64,000 nucleotides of DNA from Apostichopus japonicus (Eukaryota; Echinodermata; Holothuroidea; Aspidochirotida; Stichopodidae). The position numbers were made by a program, and so were the translations under genes. This document shows positions 57,601 through 59,643 of this stretch, in pieces. Position 1 is the first letter of the stretch; every line of letters starts with the position of its first letter. The DNA is taken from NCBI RefSeq assembly GCF_037975245.1, contig NC_092564.1, forward strand, positions 23,982,984-24,046,983. Direction: 5' to 3'. Under the pieces are notes generated by a model that was not told where the DNA came from, did not search any database, and worked only from the letters and a program-made list of their open reading frames with translations.

Positions 57601-59643
57601 GATGTTTGATTGTTTACATTTCACACATGATGCTACAGTAGCCTAAATACATTGTGTACACAGTACCTAGATGTAATGTATATATACATATAATGTATAT
57701 ATGGAGTAAGAACTCTGTATTTCTCTCTTACCTGTCGTCCTAAACATACACACTCCAATCTACCCAATCCTATTAACTGGTAACATTTTTGCACTACGCC
57801 CCCAATAACCCTATCTAAGGTCACTATCCTCCTTTTACGAATCTACCAATCACAAGTCTATACTCGAGTGTTTCCAAAAGGATTTTGGACCTTCGTTTCA
57901 CGTCTGTTTTTTTCGTTCTTGGTGGACTTGTTTTGAAATCAGTGTTACGGTGATCCCTGTTCATTGTTTATTGACTAAGAATTCAGTCGCTAGAGTTTGT
58001 CGGTGGTTTCATAATTTGTCTAGCAATGACTTGATGATTTTCATTTTGTTTTTACAGAGTTTTTATCTCATCACAGCTAGTACTATTAACAACATTCTGT
58101 TGAGGAAGGACATGTGTCATTGGTCCAAAGGAGTACAGATAAGGTAACAGCGCCCTCTTTATCCCAAATGCTTGCTACTGTCATGTCACTTCATTCTTAT
58201 AAATCAGAAACTCATTACATTCGAAGGATGCACAAAAGTAGTCTTTTCTATTAGTAAAACCCACTGGTCTGTCACCATGGTGACTAATGCACTATTTTGT
58301 AAAAAATGGTGTCAGCTATTTGATCTTGTCTCAAATATTGAAATAACAACTTCAGTTGAGAGTTTTATTCATATCCATATCAGGCTAGGCATTGGTACAT
58401 ATTCTATAATATTGCTCCTGAATATGAAACAGAAGATTTAGGCCATGGAGATAGTGGGTGGTTTTTGTTTTTGGGTGTTTATGACTTAAAATATAAATGT
58501 TACACAATTAAATTTCTCAAATGTGAAAAGTGCCTTGGAAGTGGAAGATAAAATGCCCATTGGATTTTGGGCATTTGTGGCCATTATTAAACTTTCCAGC
58601 ATCTTTTGAAGGCAATACCGATAACCTTTGACCCAAATCTGTTATCACAGGTACAACCTGAGTGAAATGGAGGAGTGGTTACGTAGTCACAGGTTGTACG
58701 ACCGAAACATGGAGCACACGCTAGAACCATTGGTACAGGTCGCACAGCTACTTCAGGTCAAAAAGAGAACGGACGACGATGTTAAACTGATCTGTGATAC
58801 TTGTTCTGAGTTAACAACAACACAGGTAAGCTTGATAGCAACTTGCTATAACAAGTATAATTTATATTGAATTATTTGGAACTGAATTATAAACTGCTCG
58901 AAATGATTTTTTGCTCTGTCCTGGTTAACACTGGCTGTATCAATGTAGATGGCAGCATTTCATAAACATATGCTTGTATGAAGTCTCATCCAAAAAATTT
59001 CTATTTTCTTATAATTATATTTATAATAACTCCAGCCCCATATTTTATATGCAAATGAGGCTAGGCTAGATGCATCTACTATGAAAAGTCTGTTAGGCTT
59101 AGTCACATCTTTGTTTGCTTTGCAATATATCTGACTTTGGCAAGTGTTTTTAGGCATCTCTTGCCACATTCTTACACAAACATTTTGAGACAGTTACACT
59201 GCAGACCACAGCTGTCTCTATCAAGTTGAAGTAACTCCCAATTACAGAATGTCTAATATCTTCCAATGACATTCATTTTGATCATTGAAATTATGGTTTG
59301 CATCATAAATTGCATCACACAAATTTGACCTGGGTATCAATTTTAGAGGTTACCTGTATCTATTCTTCTCTCTATCTGTTTTTTTCTTCTTTTTTTCCAA
59401 CAGATTGTGAAAATTCTTCATCTCTACACCCCGGACGAGTACGAGAAGCGGACGGAGGTTGCGTTCATCCGAAAGGTCAGTGCTAAGCTGGCGGGTCGTG
59501 GGGAGATGAAGAAGGAAGCCCAGTTACTAATCGACGCCAAGCACACATTCCCGGTTACCTTCCCTTACAATCCCACGTCTATCAACTTGAACGAGATCGA
59601 CATACCAGAGTCTTTCGGGCTGAACTTTGTGAAGAAGATATGA
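3054..59643 (+). CDS. MYO5: Class V myosin heavy chain, 5'-truncated by window (37 exons, spliced)
   Basis: Myosin V is a two-headed, processive actin motor that moves vesicles, organelles and RNA toward actin plus ends. I joined 37 exons by hand using GT-AG junctions with compatible phases: 4,823 coding bases, about 1,607 residues ending in TGA at 59641-59643. Seen in order: C-terminal two thirds of the motor (relay helix [15 protein letters not shown] in w4/w5, loop 2 in w8, SH1 region [14 protein letters not shown] in w10, converter [12 protein letters not shown] in w12); six IQ motifs (w12-w14); coiled coil (w15-w28); globular tail with [24 protein letters not shown] and KDMCHWSKG. Vertebrate MYO5A is about 1,855 residues; roughly the first 280, with P-loop and switch I, lie upstream and are not seen. 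No frameshift or internal stop was found. Class V is certain from the six IQs plus DIL tail; paralog and species are not. Seven introns begin with tandem repeats that copy, or may copy, the splice donor. Confidence 0.97.
4124..4230 (+). CDS. MYO5: Myosin V exon w2 (motor domain)
   Basis: Acceptor CTCCAG, donor GTGAAG; phase 1 in, phase 0 out. Encodes [19 protein letters not shown] followed by GNVDI, the conserved upper-50K helix of myosins. The donor is weak (GTGAAG), but reading past it would break the alignment to other class V motors. Confidence 0.94.
4388..4650 (-). mobile_element. tRNA-derived SINE, minus strand, with (CATA)n tail
   Basis: On the minus strand a tRNA-like head holds a box A-like TTAGCTCAGTGGTTAACG (4621-4638) and a box B-like GGTTCGAGTCA (4583-4593), with TGGAGT/ACTCCA able to pair as an acceptor stem. 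A body of about 150 bases follows and ends in a microsatellite (TATG on +, 4388-4426). The order head, body, simple-repeat tail is that of a SINE. The anticodon loop is abnormal, so it is not a functional tRNA. Confidence 0.75.
5014..5735. repeat. Minisatellite, period about 54 bp, roughly 13 units
   Basis: Units run GAAGATATGATTGATTAAAT then GGCTGGATAATCCCCTGGAT and CCTTCCCTGGAGT; some are shortened. Lies in the intron after w2. The words GGAGTGAAGATAT faintly recall the w2 end plus donor (GAGGTGAAGACAT), too weakly to claim common origin. Confidence 0.9.
5840..5990. repeat. Tandem repeat, period about 58 bp, three units
   Basis: Three copies of a unit with GCCACCGGAAATTCTCTTTA and GGTATGATACCACTAC. 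Contains the self-complementary GGTATGATACC. Intronic. Confidence 0.85.
6102..6233 (+). CDS. MYO5: Myosin V exon w3 (motor domain)
   Basis: Acceptor AATGCAG, donor GTAAGT, phase 0 at both ends, 44 codons. Encodes [20 protein letters not shown] and the [14 protein letters not shown] segment, corresponding to the CELMGVDYQELCHWL stretch of MYO5A that leads to the relay helix. Confidence 0.95.
6234..10289 (+). other. Intron w3-w4 (4.06 kb)
   Basis: Apart from the GGTCA repeat at 7160-7510, a G-run near 8178-8200 and A/G-rich sequence near 8660-8730, I see no recognisable feature. A 48-codon open frame from 8729 has no recognised relative. Confidence 0.6.
7160..7510. repeat. GGTCA-rich tandem repeat, about 130-bp units
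   Basis: Two to three diverged units with AGGTCATTTGGGGTCA, CAAATTGTGAAAACC, TCGTAAACAC and AGAAGCCTATTGTTTTTGGT. The same word family recurs at 62555-63090. Intronic, after w3. Confidence 0.8.
10290..10423 (+). CDS. MYO5: Myosin V exon w4 (motor, start of relay/switch II)
   Basis: Acceptor TTTGCAG, donor GTAAGC; phase 0 in, phase 2 out. Encodes [18 protein letters not shown] and then [10 protein letters not shown], which opens the switch II motif (DIYGFE) completed by w5. Its last 14 bases and donor recur in the minisatellite filling the start of the following intron. Confidence 0.96.
10410..11112. repeat. Donor-spanning minisatellite after w4, period about 62 bp, about 11 units
   Basis: The units read CTAGATGTTTGTGGGTAAGC then a TACTAGGTATCCATGGATAA stretch and GGGACATTTA. 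The first 20 bases correspond to the exon/intron junction itself (TTAGATATTTATGG|GTAAGC, 10410-10429), so each unit carries a diverged copy of the last 14 exon bases plus donor. Most units keep GTAAGC or GTGAGC; downstream ones decay. Reading past the true donor gives TAA at once. Confidence 0.9.
11528..11609 (+). CDS. MYO5: Myosin V exon w5 (relay helix)
   Basis: Acceptor TTCTTAG, donor GTAAGA; phase 2 in, phase 0 out. Encodes [20 protein letters not shown] and LQQQFTQ, the relay helix that couples ATP hydrolysis to lever-arm movement. This is among the best-conserved stretches of any myosin. Confidence 0.97.
11621..11660. repeat. 20-bp direct duplication just inside the w5 intron
   Basis: Two adjacent copies of ATGGTAGGAGAGATGTAGTA begin about ten bases after the w5 donor. 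Small, but again placed at the intron start. Confidence 0.8.
11800..12515. mobile_element. Non-autonomous hAT-like DNA transposon (716 bp) with TIRs and 6-bp target duplication
   Basis: Left end CAGGGATGTAAGT and right end ACTTACATCCCTG are perfect 13-bp inverted repeats. They are flanked by the direct repeat ATGGAA at 11794-11799 and 12516-12521. CAGGG-type ends are typical of hAT elements; most hATs duplicate 8 bp, although groups with shorter duplications have been described. No transposase frame inside. The interior has a 48-bp duplication with hairpin TCCGGATTTTTAAGGAAATC (11815-11905) and a 73-bp-period duplication (12315-12455). Confidence 0.85.
12858..13005. repeat. 33-bp minisatellite, about 4.4 units
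   Basis: Units ACTTGGTGGATGTTATCTTA plus TTTAGTGGATC. As the period is a multiple of three, several frames stay open and mimic a repetitive peptide; it is intronic (w5-w6) and not treated as coding. Confidence 0.95.
13201..13341 (+). CDS. MYO5: Myosin V exon w6 (lower 50K, actin-binding region)
   Basis: Acceptor TTTTTCAG, donor GTATGT; phase 0, 47 codons. Encodes [31 protein letters not shown] and [10 protein letters not shown], the helix-loop-helix at the actin interface of the motor. Confidence 0.97.
13595..13801 (+). CDS. MYO5: Myosin V exon w7 (lower 50K domain)
   Basis: Acceptor TTCAACAG, donor GTGAGA; phase 0, 69 codons. Encodes [36 protein letters not shown] and [17 protein letters not shown]. 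Its last 89 bases (13713-13801) are repeated four times in the next intron, with splice donor and frame intact. This copy is taken as the real exon because only it has the upstream acceptor and the complete 5' part. Confidence 0.96.
13837..14406 (+). repeat. Four intronic copies of the last 89 bp of exon w7 plus donor, with (AAT)n spacers
   Basis: Copies at 13837-13925, 14000-14088, 14163-14251 and 14318-14406, each exactly 89 bases with no indel, equivalent to 13713-13801. All keep the reading frame and are followed by GTGAGAAAATATAAT, the w7 donor and intron start. They share four differences from the exon (three synonymous, one Gly to Ala) and have few private changes. Spacers are AAT/ATA-rich, period 155-163 bp. 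None has a good acceptor (preceding bases TAATTA), so they are not complete exons. Confidence 0.95.
14510..14841 (-). mobile_element. LINE reverse-transcriptase C-terminal remnant, minus strand
   Basis: Minus-strand translation gives [20 protein letters not shown] followed by RGLHWL, the QNAAARLV...HITPVL..LHWLPV block found downstream of the RT domain in CR1/L2/jockey-like LINEs; LLYGLPN lies just upstream in another frame. Stops and a frameshift show it is dead. Confidence 0.75.
15045..15490 (-). mobile_element. LINE 3' end remnant, minus strand
   Basis: Minus-strand translation starts [31 protein letters not shown], the FWNSLP.DI..S.SL..FK..LK..L terminus of LINE ORF2 proteins. About 330 bases of T-rich 3' UTR follow, ending TGGACAAATAAACTTGAAAA. 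Probably part of the same element as 14510-14841, separated by a deletion or rearrangement. Confidence 0.7.
15604..15732 (+). CDS. MYO5: Myosin V exon w8 (loop 2, actin affinity)
   Basis: Acceptor ATTTGCAG, donor GTAGGC; phase 0, 43 codons. Encodes [14 protein letters not shown] and a Lys/Arg-rich stretch ending [10 protein letters not shown]. This is loop 2, whose positive charge sets actin affinity and processivity in class V myosins. It is shorter than the equivalent MYO5A stretch, which carries an additional Ser/Thr/Pro-rich insert. Confidence 0.93.
16230..17100. repeat. Minisatellite, period about 43 bp, roughly 20 units
   Basis: Units TAACTTGATACTCCATGGTA plus TATAGTGGGAATGTGTATAA or TATAGGTGAGAAGGGTATAA, two interleaved subtypes. 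Many units contain AGGTGAGA, a donor-like word, but the array is not seeded at a splice junction. Intron w8-w9. Confidence 0.9.
17837..17998. repeat. Degenerate 22-bp tandem repeat
   Basis: Repeats of CATATTACAACATGACATAA, with variants. The rest of the w8-w9 intron (17100-18747) has G-runs near 17563 and 18180 and no other recognised feature. Confidence 0.8.
18748..18845 (+). CDS. MYO5: Myosin V exon w9 (motor, SH2-region helix)
   Basis: Acceptor CCTTCAG, donor GTAAGC; phase 0 in, phase 2 out. Encodes [20 protein letters not shown] and [13 protein letters not shown], matching the near-invariant [12 protein letters not shown] of class V motors. Confidence 0.97.
19559..19680. repeat. (ATT)n microsatellite, imperfect
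   Basis: About 120 bases of TTA/ATT with scattered changes, in intron w9-w10 (18846-19807), where nothing else was recognised. Confidence 0.9.
19808..19894 (+). CDS. MYO5: Myosin V exon w10 (SH1/SH2 region)
   Basis: Acceptor TTTCACAG, donor GTCAGT; phase 2 in and out. Encodes [20 protein letters not shown] and ISAAGYPSR, the SH1 helix region that bends during the power stroke. Confidence 0.97.
20270..20700. repeat. Diverged tandem repeat, period about 120 bp, three to four units
   Basis: Recurring blocks GTTAGCTCATGTGGACACTA, TGATAGCTAATGT and CACTTTATCATCCCAATATC. Intron w10-w11. Confidence 0.75.
20711..20831. repeat. 42-bp tandem repeat, three units
   Basis: Three copies of CATAACAATATAAAGCATGT followed by GTCAGTAAGTGACC. 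The GTCAGTAAGT word looks donor-like but lies deep in the intron. The rest of the intron to 21928 has a G-run near 21306-21326 and no other recognised feature. Confidence 0.85.
21929..22040 (+). CDS. MYO5: Myosin V exon w11 (start of converter)
   Basis: Acceptor TTTCACAG, donor GTTAGT (non-canonical at +3); phase 2 in, phase 0 out. Encodes [19 protein letters not shown] and then [12 protein letters not shown] stretch of open sequence in another frame across this exon is a shadow. Confidence 0.94.
22041..22794 (+). other. Intron w11-w12, with degenerate repeats
   Basis: 22340-22500 has degraded repeats of TAGTACTGGGAACACTATAT and TTCATACTACTTGAAG. 22690-22765 has a duplicated ACATATCCATATATCAGTAA-like stretch just before the acceptor. 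No other feature seen. Confidence 0.6.
22795..23006 (+). CDS. MYO5: Myosin V exon w12 (converter, IQ1 and IQ2)
   Basis: Acceptor GTCTGCAG, donor GTAAGG; phase 0 in, phase 2 out. Encodes [20 protein letters not shown] (converter end), then IQ1 ([17 protein letters not shown]) and IQ2 ([16 protein letters not shown]). IQ motifs bind calmodulin or myosin light chains and form the lever arm. Confidence 0.97.
23060..23540. repeat. Dispersed repeat family R1, copy 2
   Basis: Second diverged copy of the element at 60-650, lying in the intron between w12 and w13. The two copies share about ten ordered blocks separated by small indels. Confidence 0.7.
23541..24777 (+). other. Intron w12-w13, remainder
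   Basis: After the R1 repeat copy I see only ordinary AT-rich sequence with a short C-run near 23855; no RNA gene, transposon end or extra exon recognised. Confidence 0.5.
24778..24921 (+). CDS. MYO5: Myosin V exon w13 (IQ3 and IQ4)
   Basis: Acceptor TTTTTAG, donor GTGAGA; phase 2 in and out. Encodes IQ3 ([18 protein letters not shown]) and IQ4 ([15 protein letters not shown]). Confidence 0.96.
25229..25391 (+). CDS. MYO5: Myosin V exon w14 (IQ5 and IQ6)
   Basis: Acceptor AACCCAG, donor GTAAGA; phase 2 in, phase 0 out. Encodes IQ5 ([17 protein letters not shown]) and IQ6 ([18 protein letters not shown]). With w12 and w13 this makes six IQ motifs, the class V number. Decayed copies of the exon's 3' end appear in the following intron. 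Confidence 0.96.
25480..26700. repeat. Decayed tandem array containing copies of the w14 exon end
   Basis: The exon end AGGATGAGAGCCAAGAAGGA (25354 on) has relatives at 25580 (AGGATGAGTACCATAAGTAC), 25722 (GGGATGAGTGTCTAGAATGA), 25867 (AGGATGAGTGCCAAGAAGGG), about 26034 and about 26630. Early spacing is about 145 bp and a G-rich block sits between copies. The best copy (25867) extends through GAGTAAAACTACTCC where the exon has AACTAAAGCAACTCA. Donors are lost in most copies. Weaker than the arrays after w7 or w27 because of divergence. Confidence 0.6.
26955..27044 (+). CDS. MYO5: Myosin V exon w15 (start of coiled coil)
   Basis: Acceptor TTCTTACAG, donor GTGAGT; phase 0, 30 codons. Encodes [20 protein letters not shown] and SLQQKVDLL, aligning with the IEARSVERYKKLHIGMENK junction between lever arm and coiled coil of MYO5A. 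Confidence 0.97.
27045..28266 (+). other. Intron w15-w16
   Basis: No transposon, RNA gene or additional exon recognised. Some short open frames occur without myosin-like or coiled-coil content. Confidence 0.5.
28267..28491 (+). CDS. MYO5: Myosin V exon w16 (coiled coil)
   Basis: Acceptor CTCCCAG after a poly-T tract, donor GTAGAG; phase 0, 75 codons. Encodes a charged heptad-repeat segment including [20 protein letters not shown] and [14 protein letters not shown], the proximal dimerising coiled coil. The donor is weak; reading past it leaves the coiled-coil pattern and soon reaches a stop. Confidence 0.92.
28722..29020 (-). mobile_element. tRNA-derived SINE, minus strand
   Basis: Minus-strand head has a box A-like TGGCCAATTAGCTAAGGCG (within 28989-29009) and a perfect box B GGTTCGATTCC (28954-28964). 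A body follows and ends AAAGCGCTATATA near 28731-28743, with AAAGCGCTTTGAGACC just before it. That tail is shared by many SINEs and partner LINEs of aquatic animals. About 300 bp, near full length, in the intron after w16. Confidence 0.8.
29021..30313 (+). other. Intron w16-w17, remainder
   Basis: Unique-looking AT-rich sequence. 29870-30000 has diverged repeats of GATCTGTTGGCAGGAA / GATCTGCTAGGAGGCAAGCA. Sequence near 30100-30180 (TCCACTAGAGAGCCTGTGTA and TTGATGTTTCGATCCTAGCA) recurs in reverse complement near 57395-57450, so it is a dispersed repeat. Confidence 0.55.
30314..30407 (+). CDS. MYO5: Myosin V exon w17 (coiled coil)
   Basis: Acceptor CATCTCAG, donor GTATGA; phase 0 in, phase 1 out. 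Encodes [20 protein letters not shown] and [11 protein letters not shown], continuing the heptads of w16. Confidence 0.93.
30936..31099 (+). CDS. MYO5: Myosin V exon w18 (coiled coil)
   Basis: Acceptor CACGGTAG (weak pyrimidine tract), donor GTAAGT; phase 1 in, phase 0 out. Encodes [20 protein letters not shown] and [19 protein letters not shown], matching LLNEFSRLEERYDDLKEEM of MYO5A. Its last bases, AGTATTACT plus the donor, are the seed of a 70-bp minisatellite of about 20 units. Confidence 0.95.
31089..32586. repeat. Donor-spanning minisatellite after w18, period 70 bp, about 21 units
   Basis: Units contain AGTATTACTGTAAGTACAAA, then CAACACTCCATAGCGTTACT and GTAATTGTGTAGAAACCAGT. The first block equals the exon/intron junction (AGTATTACT|GTAAGTAC) exactly, so most units bring a perfect consensus 5' splice site with identical exonic flank. 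A decayed fringe continues to about 32900. Reading past the first donor meets a stop after ten codons. Confidence 0.95.
33021..33089 (+). CDS. MYO5: Myosin V exon w19 (small exon, possibly alternative)
   Basis: Acceptor TCTATTACAG, donor GTAATT; phase 0 at both ends, 23 codons ([18 protein letters not shown] and on). It can be skipped without a frame change. It sits between the proximal coiled coil and the Ser-rich hinge, where vertebrate MYO5A also has cassette exons, so alternative splicing is plausible. Supported by phase and splice sites rather than by strong similarity. Confidence 0.75.
33090..35122 (+). other. Intron w19-w20
   Basis: Contains a C-run at 33402-33427 and a 15-16 bp tandem repeat TTAGCTTGCGTGCGG at 34683-34756. 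A less AT-rich block at about 34080-34340 (with GAGAGCGCCCTC) looks like an unclassified element. No exon recognised. Confidence 0.5.
35123..35245 (+). CDS. MYO5: Myosin V exon w20 (Ser/Asn/Glu-rich hinge)
   Basis: Acceptor TTTGTTTCAG, donor GTGAGA; phase 0, 41 codons. Encodes [20 protein letters not shown] followed by an acidic [10 protein letters not shown]. It breaks the coiled coil and resembles in position and composition the HKRTDSTHSSNESEY PEST-like hinge of MYO5A. Confidence 0.9.
35246..36602 (+). other. Intron w20-w21
   Basis: Contains tandem GGTCATGGGTCAAGGGTCAT (about 35502) and a pyrimidine run of CCCCCT units (35645-35685). Otherwise nothing recognised. Confidence 0.5.
36603..36779 (+). 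CDS. MYO5: Myosin V exon w21 (coiled coil)
   Basis: Acceptor TGTGGTAG, donor GTGAGT; phase 0, 59 codons. Encodes [20 protein letters not shown] and the following helix, aligned with the DMSLFLKLQKRVTELEQEK segment of MYO5A that restarts the coiled coil after the hinge. Confidence 0.95.
36780..39205 (+). other. Intron w21-w22
   Basis: A duplicated block near 38680-38780 (TCTTAGATAGGATCAATTCA and TCTTAGATAGGCTCAATTCA, each followed by GATCAAAGGCTG) is the only repeat seen. 39000-39060 is G-rich. No exon or RNA gene recognised. Confidence 0.5.
39206..39415 (+). CDS. MYO5: Myosin V exon w22 (coiled coil)
   Basis: Acceptor CTCTTAAAAG, donor GTTAGT; phase 0, 70 codons. Encodes [20 protein letters not shown], then [20 protein letters not shown], which parallels the VLMEQLTSVSEELDVRKEE stretch of MYO5A. 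Confidence 0.93.
39416..43208 (+). other. Intron w22-w23 (3.8 kb)
   Basis: Contains (TA)n at 39656-39684, A-runs at 40430-40450, G/C runs at 41810-41826 and 42812-42825, and a possible unused exon at 40820-40963 (see findings). Nothing else recognised. Confidence 0.5.
43209..43336 (+). CDS. MYO5: Myosin V exon w23 (medial tail)
   Basis: Acceptor ATTCTTCAG, donor GTGAGT; phase 0 in, phase 2 out. Encodes [20 protein letters not shown] and then [13 protein letters not shown], parallel to the NTMTDS and IAQAYIGLKETNR segments of MYO5A. Confidence 0.93.
43337..44241 (+). other. Intron w23-w24
   Basis: Purine-rich strings at 43475-43505 and 43838-43890; otherwise no feature recognised. Confidence 0.5.
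44242..44343 (+). CDS. MYO5: Myosin V exon w24 (medial tail)
   Basis: Acceptor CAAAATCAG, donor GTGAGT; phase 2 in and out. Encodes [20 protein letters not shown] and a short acidic helix. Little similarity to vertebrate tails, but frame and splice sites agree with both neighbours. Confidence 0.85.
44460..44900. repeat. Strongly degenerate tandem repeat
   Basis: Recurring ATGAATATTCATATCCTG, GAGCATTGTGATTATTCA and CTGGTCACTCTATAT blocks at irregular spacing of about 80-110 bp. An old, decayed array in intron w24-w25. The rest of that intron to 46565 holds nothing else recognised. Confidence 0.55.
46566..46610 (+). CDS. MYO5: Myosin V exon w25 (45-nt microexon-like, possibly alternative)
   Basis: Acceptor TCATCAAG, donor GTAAGG; phase 2 in and out, exactly 45 bases, encoding [14 protein letters not shown]. 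It can be included or skipped without changing frame, as w24 also leaves in phase 2. Its place in the medial tail recalls the small cassette exons of vertebrate MYO5A that alter cargo binding; that parallel is inference. Confidence 0.8.
47922..48060 (+). pseudogene. U2 snRNA-like fragment with triplicated 5' segment
   Basis: 47924-47950 (CGCTTCTCAGCCTTTTGGCT then AAGATCA) matches the conserved 5' end of U2 snRNA (CGCTTCTCGGCCTTTTGGCT). The 30-bp block GGCCTTTTGGCTAAGATCAT plus GTGTAG occurs three times at an exact 30-bp period (from 47933, 47963, 47993). Downstream resemblance to U2 fades after about 48055 and the Sm site is not evident. Not a functional U2; it could be a pseudogene or the head of an snRNA-derived SINE. 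Intron w25-w26. Confidence 0.75.
48061..49197 (+). other. Intron w25-w26, remainder
   Basis: 48061-48200 is less AT-rich and contains a GCCCAGGTTCTTTCTTGGGC hairpin; it may belong to the U2-like element. Beyond that no feature recognised. Confidence 0.45.
49198..49318 (+). CDS. MYO5: Myosin V exon w26 (medial coiled coil)
   Basis: Acceptor TGTTATAG, donor GTAAAT; phase 2 in, phase 0 out. Encodes [20 protein letters not shown] and [19 protein letters not shown], aligning with the SLKEENNRQQQLLAQ region of MYO5A. Confidence 0.95.
49319..50204 (+). other. Intron w26-w27
   Basis: No feature beyond a G-rich stretch near 49720-49790. Confidence 0.5.
50205..50282 (+). CDS. MYO5: Myosin V exon w27 (medial coiled coil)
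   Basis: Acceptor CTTCTCAG, donor GTGAGT; phase 0, 26 codons. Encodes [20 protein letters not shown] and MTNENM, matching [20 protein letters not shown] of MYO5A. The last 25 bases are found again, unchanged and in front of the same donor sequence, at 51340-51364 inside the downstream minisatellite. Confidence 0.96.
50258..51510. repeat. Donor-spanning minisatellite after w27, period about 62 bp, about 20 units
   Basis: The usual unit is TACCAGAAATATGGTGAGTA, then TAAAAACACAAACTTTCCGA and TGAAGATATGGTTATATTTA. Distal units hold a longer exon piece: 51340-51364 equals the last 25 bases of w27 (50258-50282) with no mismatch and is followed by GTGAGTATAAAAA; 51265-51289 has one mismatch. Proximal units have lost about 12 bases of exon. 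The array therefore derives from the exon/intron junction, and each unit supplies a GTGAGT donor. Confidence 0.96.
51688..51793 (+). CDS. MYO5: Myosin V exon w28 (end of coiled coil)
   Basis: Acceptor TATTTCCAG, donor GTAAGA; phase 0 in, phase 1 out. Encodes [20 protein letters not shown] and [14 protein letters not shown], parallel to [18 protein letters not shown] of MYO5A. Confidence 0.96.
51794..52322 (+). other. Intron w28-w29
   Basis: C-rich run at 51799-51821 directly after the donor and a T/G run at 52130-52152; otherwise nothing recognised. Confidence 0.5.
52323..52487 (+). CDS. MYO5: Myosin V exon w29 (linker into globular tail)
   Basis: Acceptor TTTCTGTAG, donor GTAAGA; phase 1 in and out. 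Encodes a Ser-rich linker and then [20 protein letters not shown], the conserved entry to the globular tail (MLEYKKEDEQKLVKNLI in MYO5A). Confidence 0.96.
52488..53440. repeat. Tandem repeat after w29, period about 132 bp, about 7 units; possibly donor-derived
   Basis: Units contain GATGCATATTGTGATATCAC, GTTGATACATGTTTGGTGGT, AAGGTACACACTGGGAATAC and GTTGTAGTTGTATAGCAGTC. The phrase GGTAAGGTACACACTGGGA resembles the start of the intron (GGTAAGATACAGGCTGGGG), suggesting the donor was inside the ancestral unit. The 132-bp period is a multiple of three and leaves a 357-codon minus-strand frame open, judged an artefact. Confidence 0.85.
53460..53760. repeat. Degenerate TGATGTCACAT tandem repeat
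   Basis: About ten irregular units of ATTGTGATGTCACATGCTAA, 27-35 bp apart, with a fringe of the preceding array. Intron w29-w30. Confidence 0.7.
53887..54041 (+). CDS. MYO5: Myosin V exon w30 (globular tail)
   Basis: Acceptor ATCTTTACAG, donor GTCAGT; phase 1 in, phase 0 out. Encodes [20 protein letters not shown] and [17 protein letters not shown], the first helices of the cargo-binding domain. Confidence 0.96.
54509..54598 (+). CDS. MYO5: Myosin V exon w31 (globular tail)
   Basis: Acceptor ATTTTTGCAG, donor GTATGT; phase 0, 30 codons. Encodes [20 protein letters not shown] and QYSGEE, matching [20 protein letters not shown] of MYO5A. Confidence 0.97.
54599..55319 (+). other. Intron w31-w32
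   Basis: AT-rich, with many scattered TATCTTA/TACCTTA words between 54660 and 54960; no exon, RNA gene or transposon recognised. Confidence 0.5.
55320..55470 (+). CDS. MYO5: Myosin V exon w32 (globular tail, DIL region)
   Basis: Acceptor TGTTTGTAG, donor GTAAGT; phase 0 in, phase 1 out. Encodes [20 protein letters not shown] and [19 protein letters not shown], the start of the dilute (DIL) region. Confidence 0.97.
55471..56085. repeat. Tandem repeat after w32, period 97 bp, six units; strongly pyrimidine-rich, possibly donor-derived
   Basis: Units are AATAGTAAATATGATACCTA, CATAACTATATAGTAAGGA and a C/T-rich half (CCCCCCACCTCCCCTCTTCT, CCTTACTCCACCCTTTCC). The array starts at the w32 donor: CCAATGATCT|GTAAGTAAATATG resembles the unit's CCAATAGTAAATATG, hinting that a junction copy seeded it. 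Homogeneous copies suggest recent expansion. Confidence 0.85.
56570..56670 (+). CDS. MYO5: Myosin V exon w33 (globular tail loop)
   Basis: Acceptor CCCTTACAG, donor GTTTGT; phase 1 in, phase 0 out. Encodes [20 protein letters not shown] and ISIDSLIKQ. In vertebrates the corresponding Ser-rich loop is a regulatory phosphorylation site; the Ser/Arg content here is compatible but not proof. Confidence 0.95.
56907..56978 (+). CDS. MYO5: Myosin V exon w34 (globular tail, DIL)
   Basis: Acceptor TATTTCAG, donor GTAAGA; phase 0, 24 codons. Encodes [20 protein letters not shown], matching [20 protein letters not shown] of MYO5A. Confidence 0.97.
56979..58057 (+). other. Intron w34-w35
   Basis: A G-run at 57076-57102. 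57385-57475 is a reverse-complement relative of 30100-30180 (dispersed repeat). No other feature recognised. Confidence 0.5.
58058..58143 (+). CDS. MYO5: Myosin V exon w35 (globular tail, DIL)
   Basis: Acceptor TTTTTACAG, donor GTAACA; phase 0 in, phase 2 out. Encodes [20 protein letters not shown] and HWSKGVQIR, one of the strongest myosin V tail signatures. Confidence 0.97.
58144..59403 (+). other. Introns flanking w36
   Basis: 58144-58650 and 58826-59403 show no recognisable element; the latter ends in a good T-rich tract before the w37 acceptor. Confidence 0.5.
58651..58825 (+). CDS. MYO5: Myosin V exon w36 (globular tail, DIL)
   Basis: Acceptor TTATCACAG, donor GTAAGC; phase 2 in, phase 0 out. 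Encodes [20 protein letters not shown], then [20 protein letters not shown] and ELTTTQ, matching [20 protein letters not shown] of MYO5A. Confidence 0.97.
59404..59643 (+). CDS. MYO5: Myosin V terminal exon w37 with stop codon
   Basis: Acceptor TTTCCAACAG, 79 codons plus TGA. Encodes [20 protein letters not shown], a charged loop, [19 protein letters not shown] and the end [11 protein letters not shown]. It corresponds to the C-terminus of MYO5A (LGLGFISRV), so the protein ends at the family's usual place. Confidence 0.98.
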   Translation: MVKILHLYTPDEYEKRTEVAFIRKVSAKLAGRGEMKKEAQLLIDAKHTFPVTFPYNPTSINLNEIDIPESFGLNFVKKI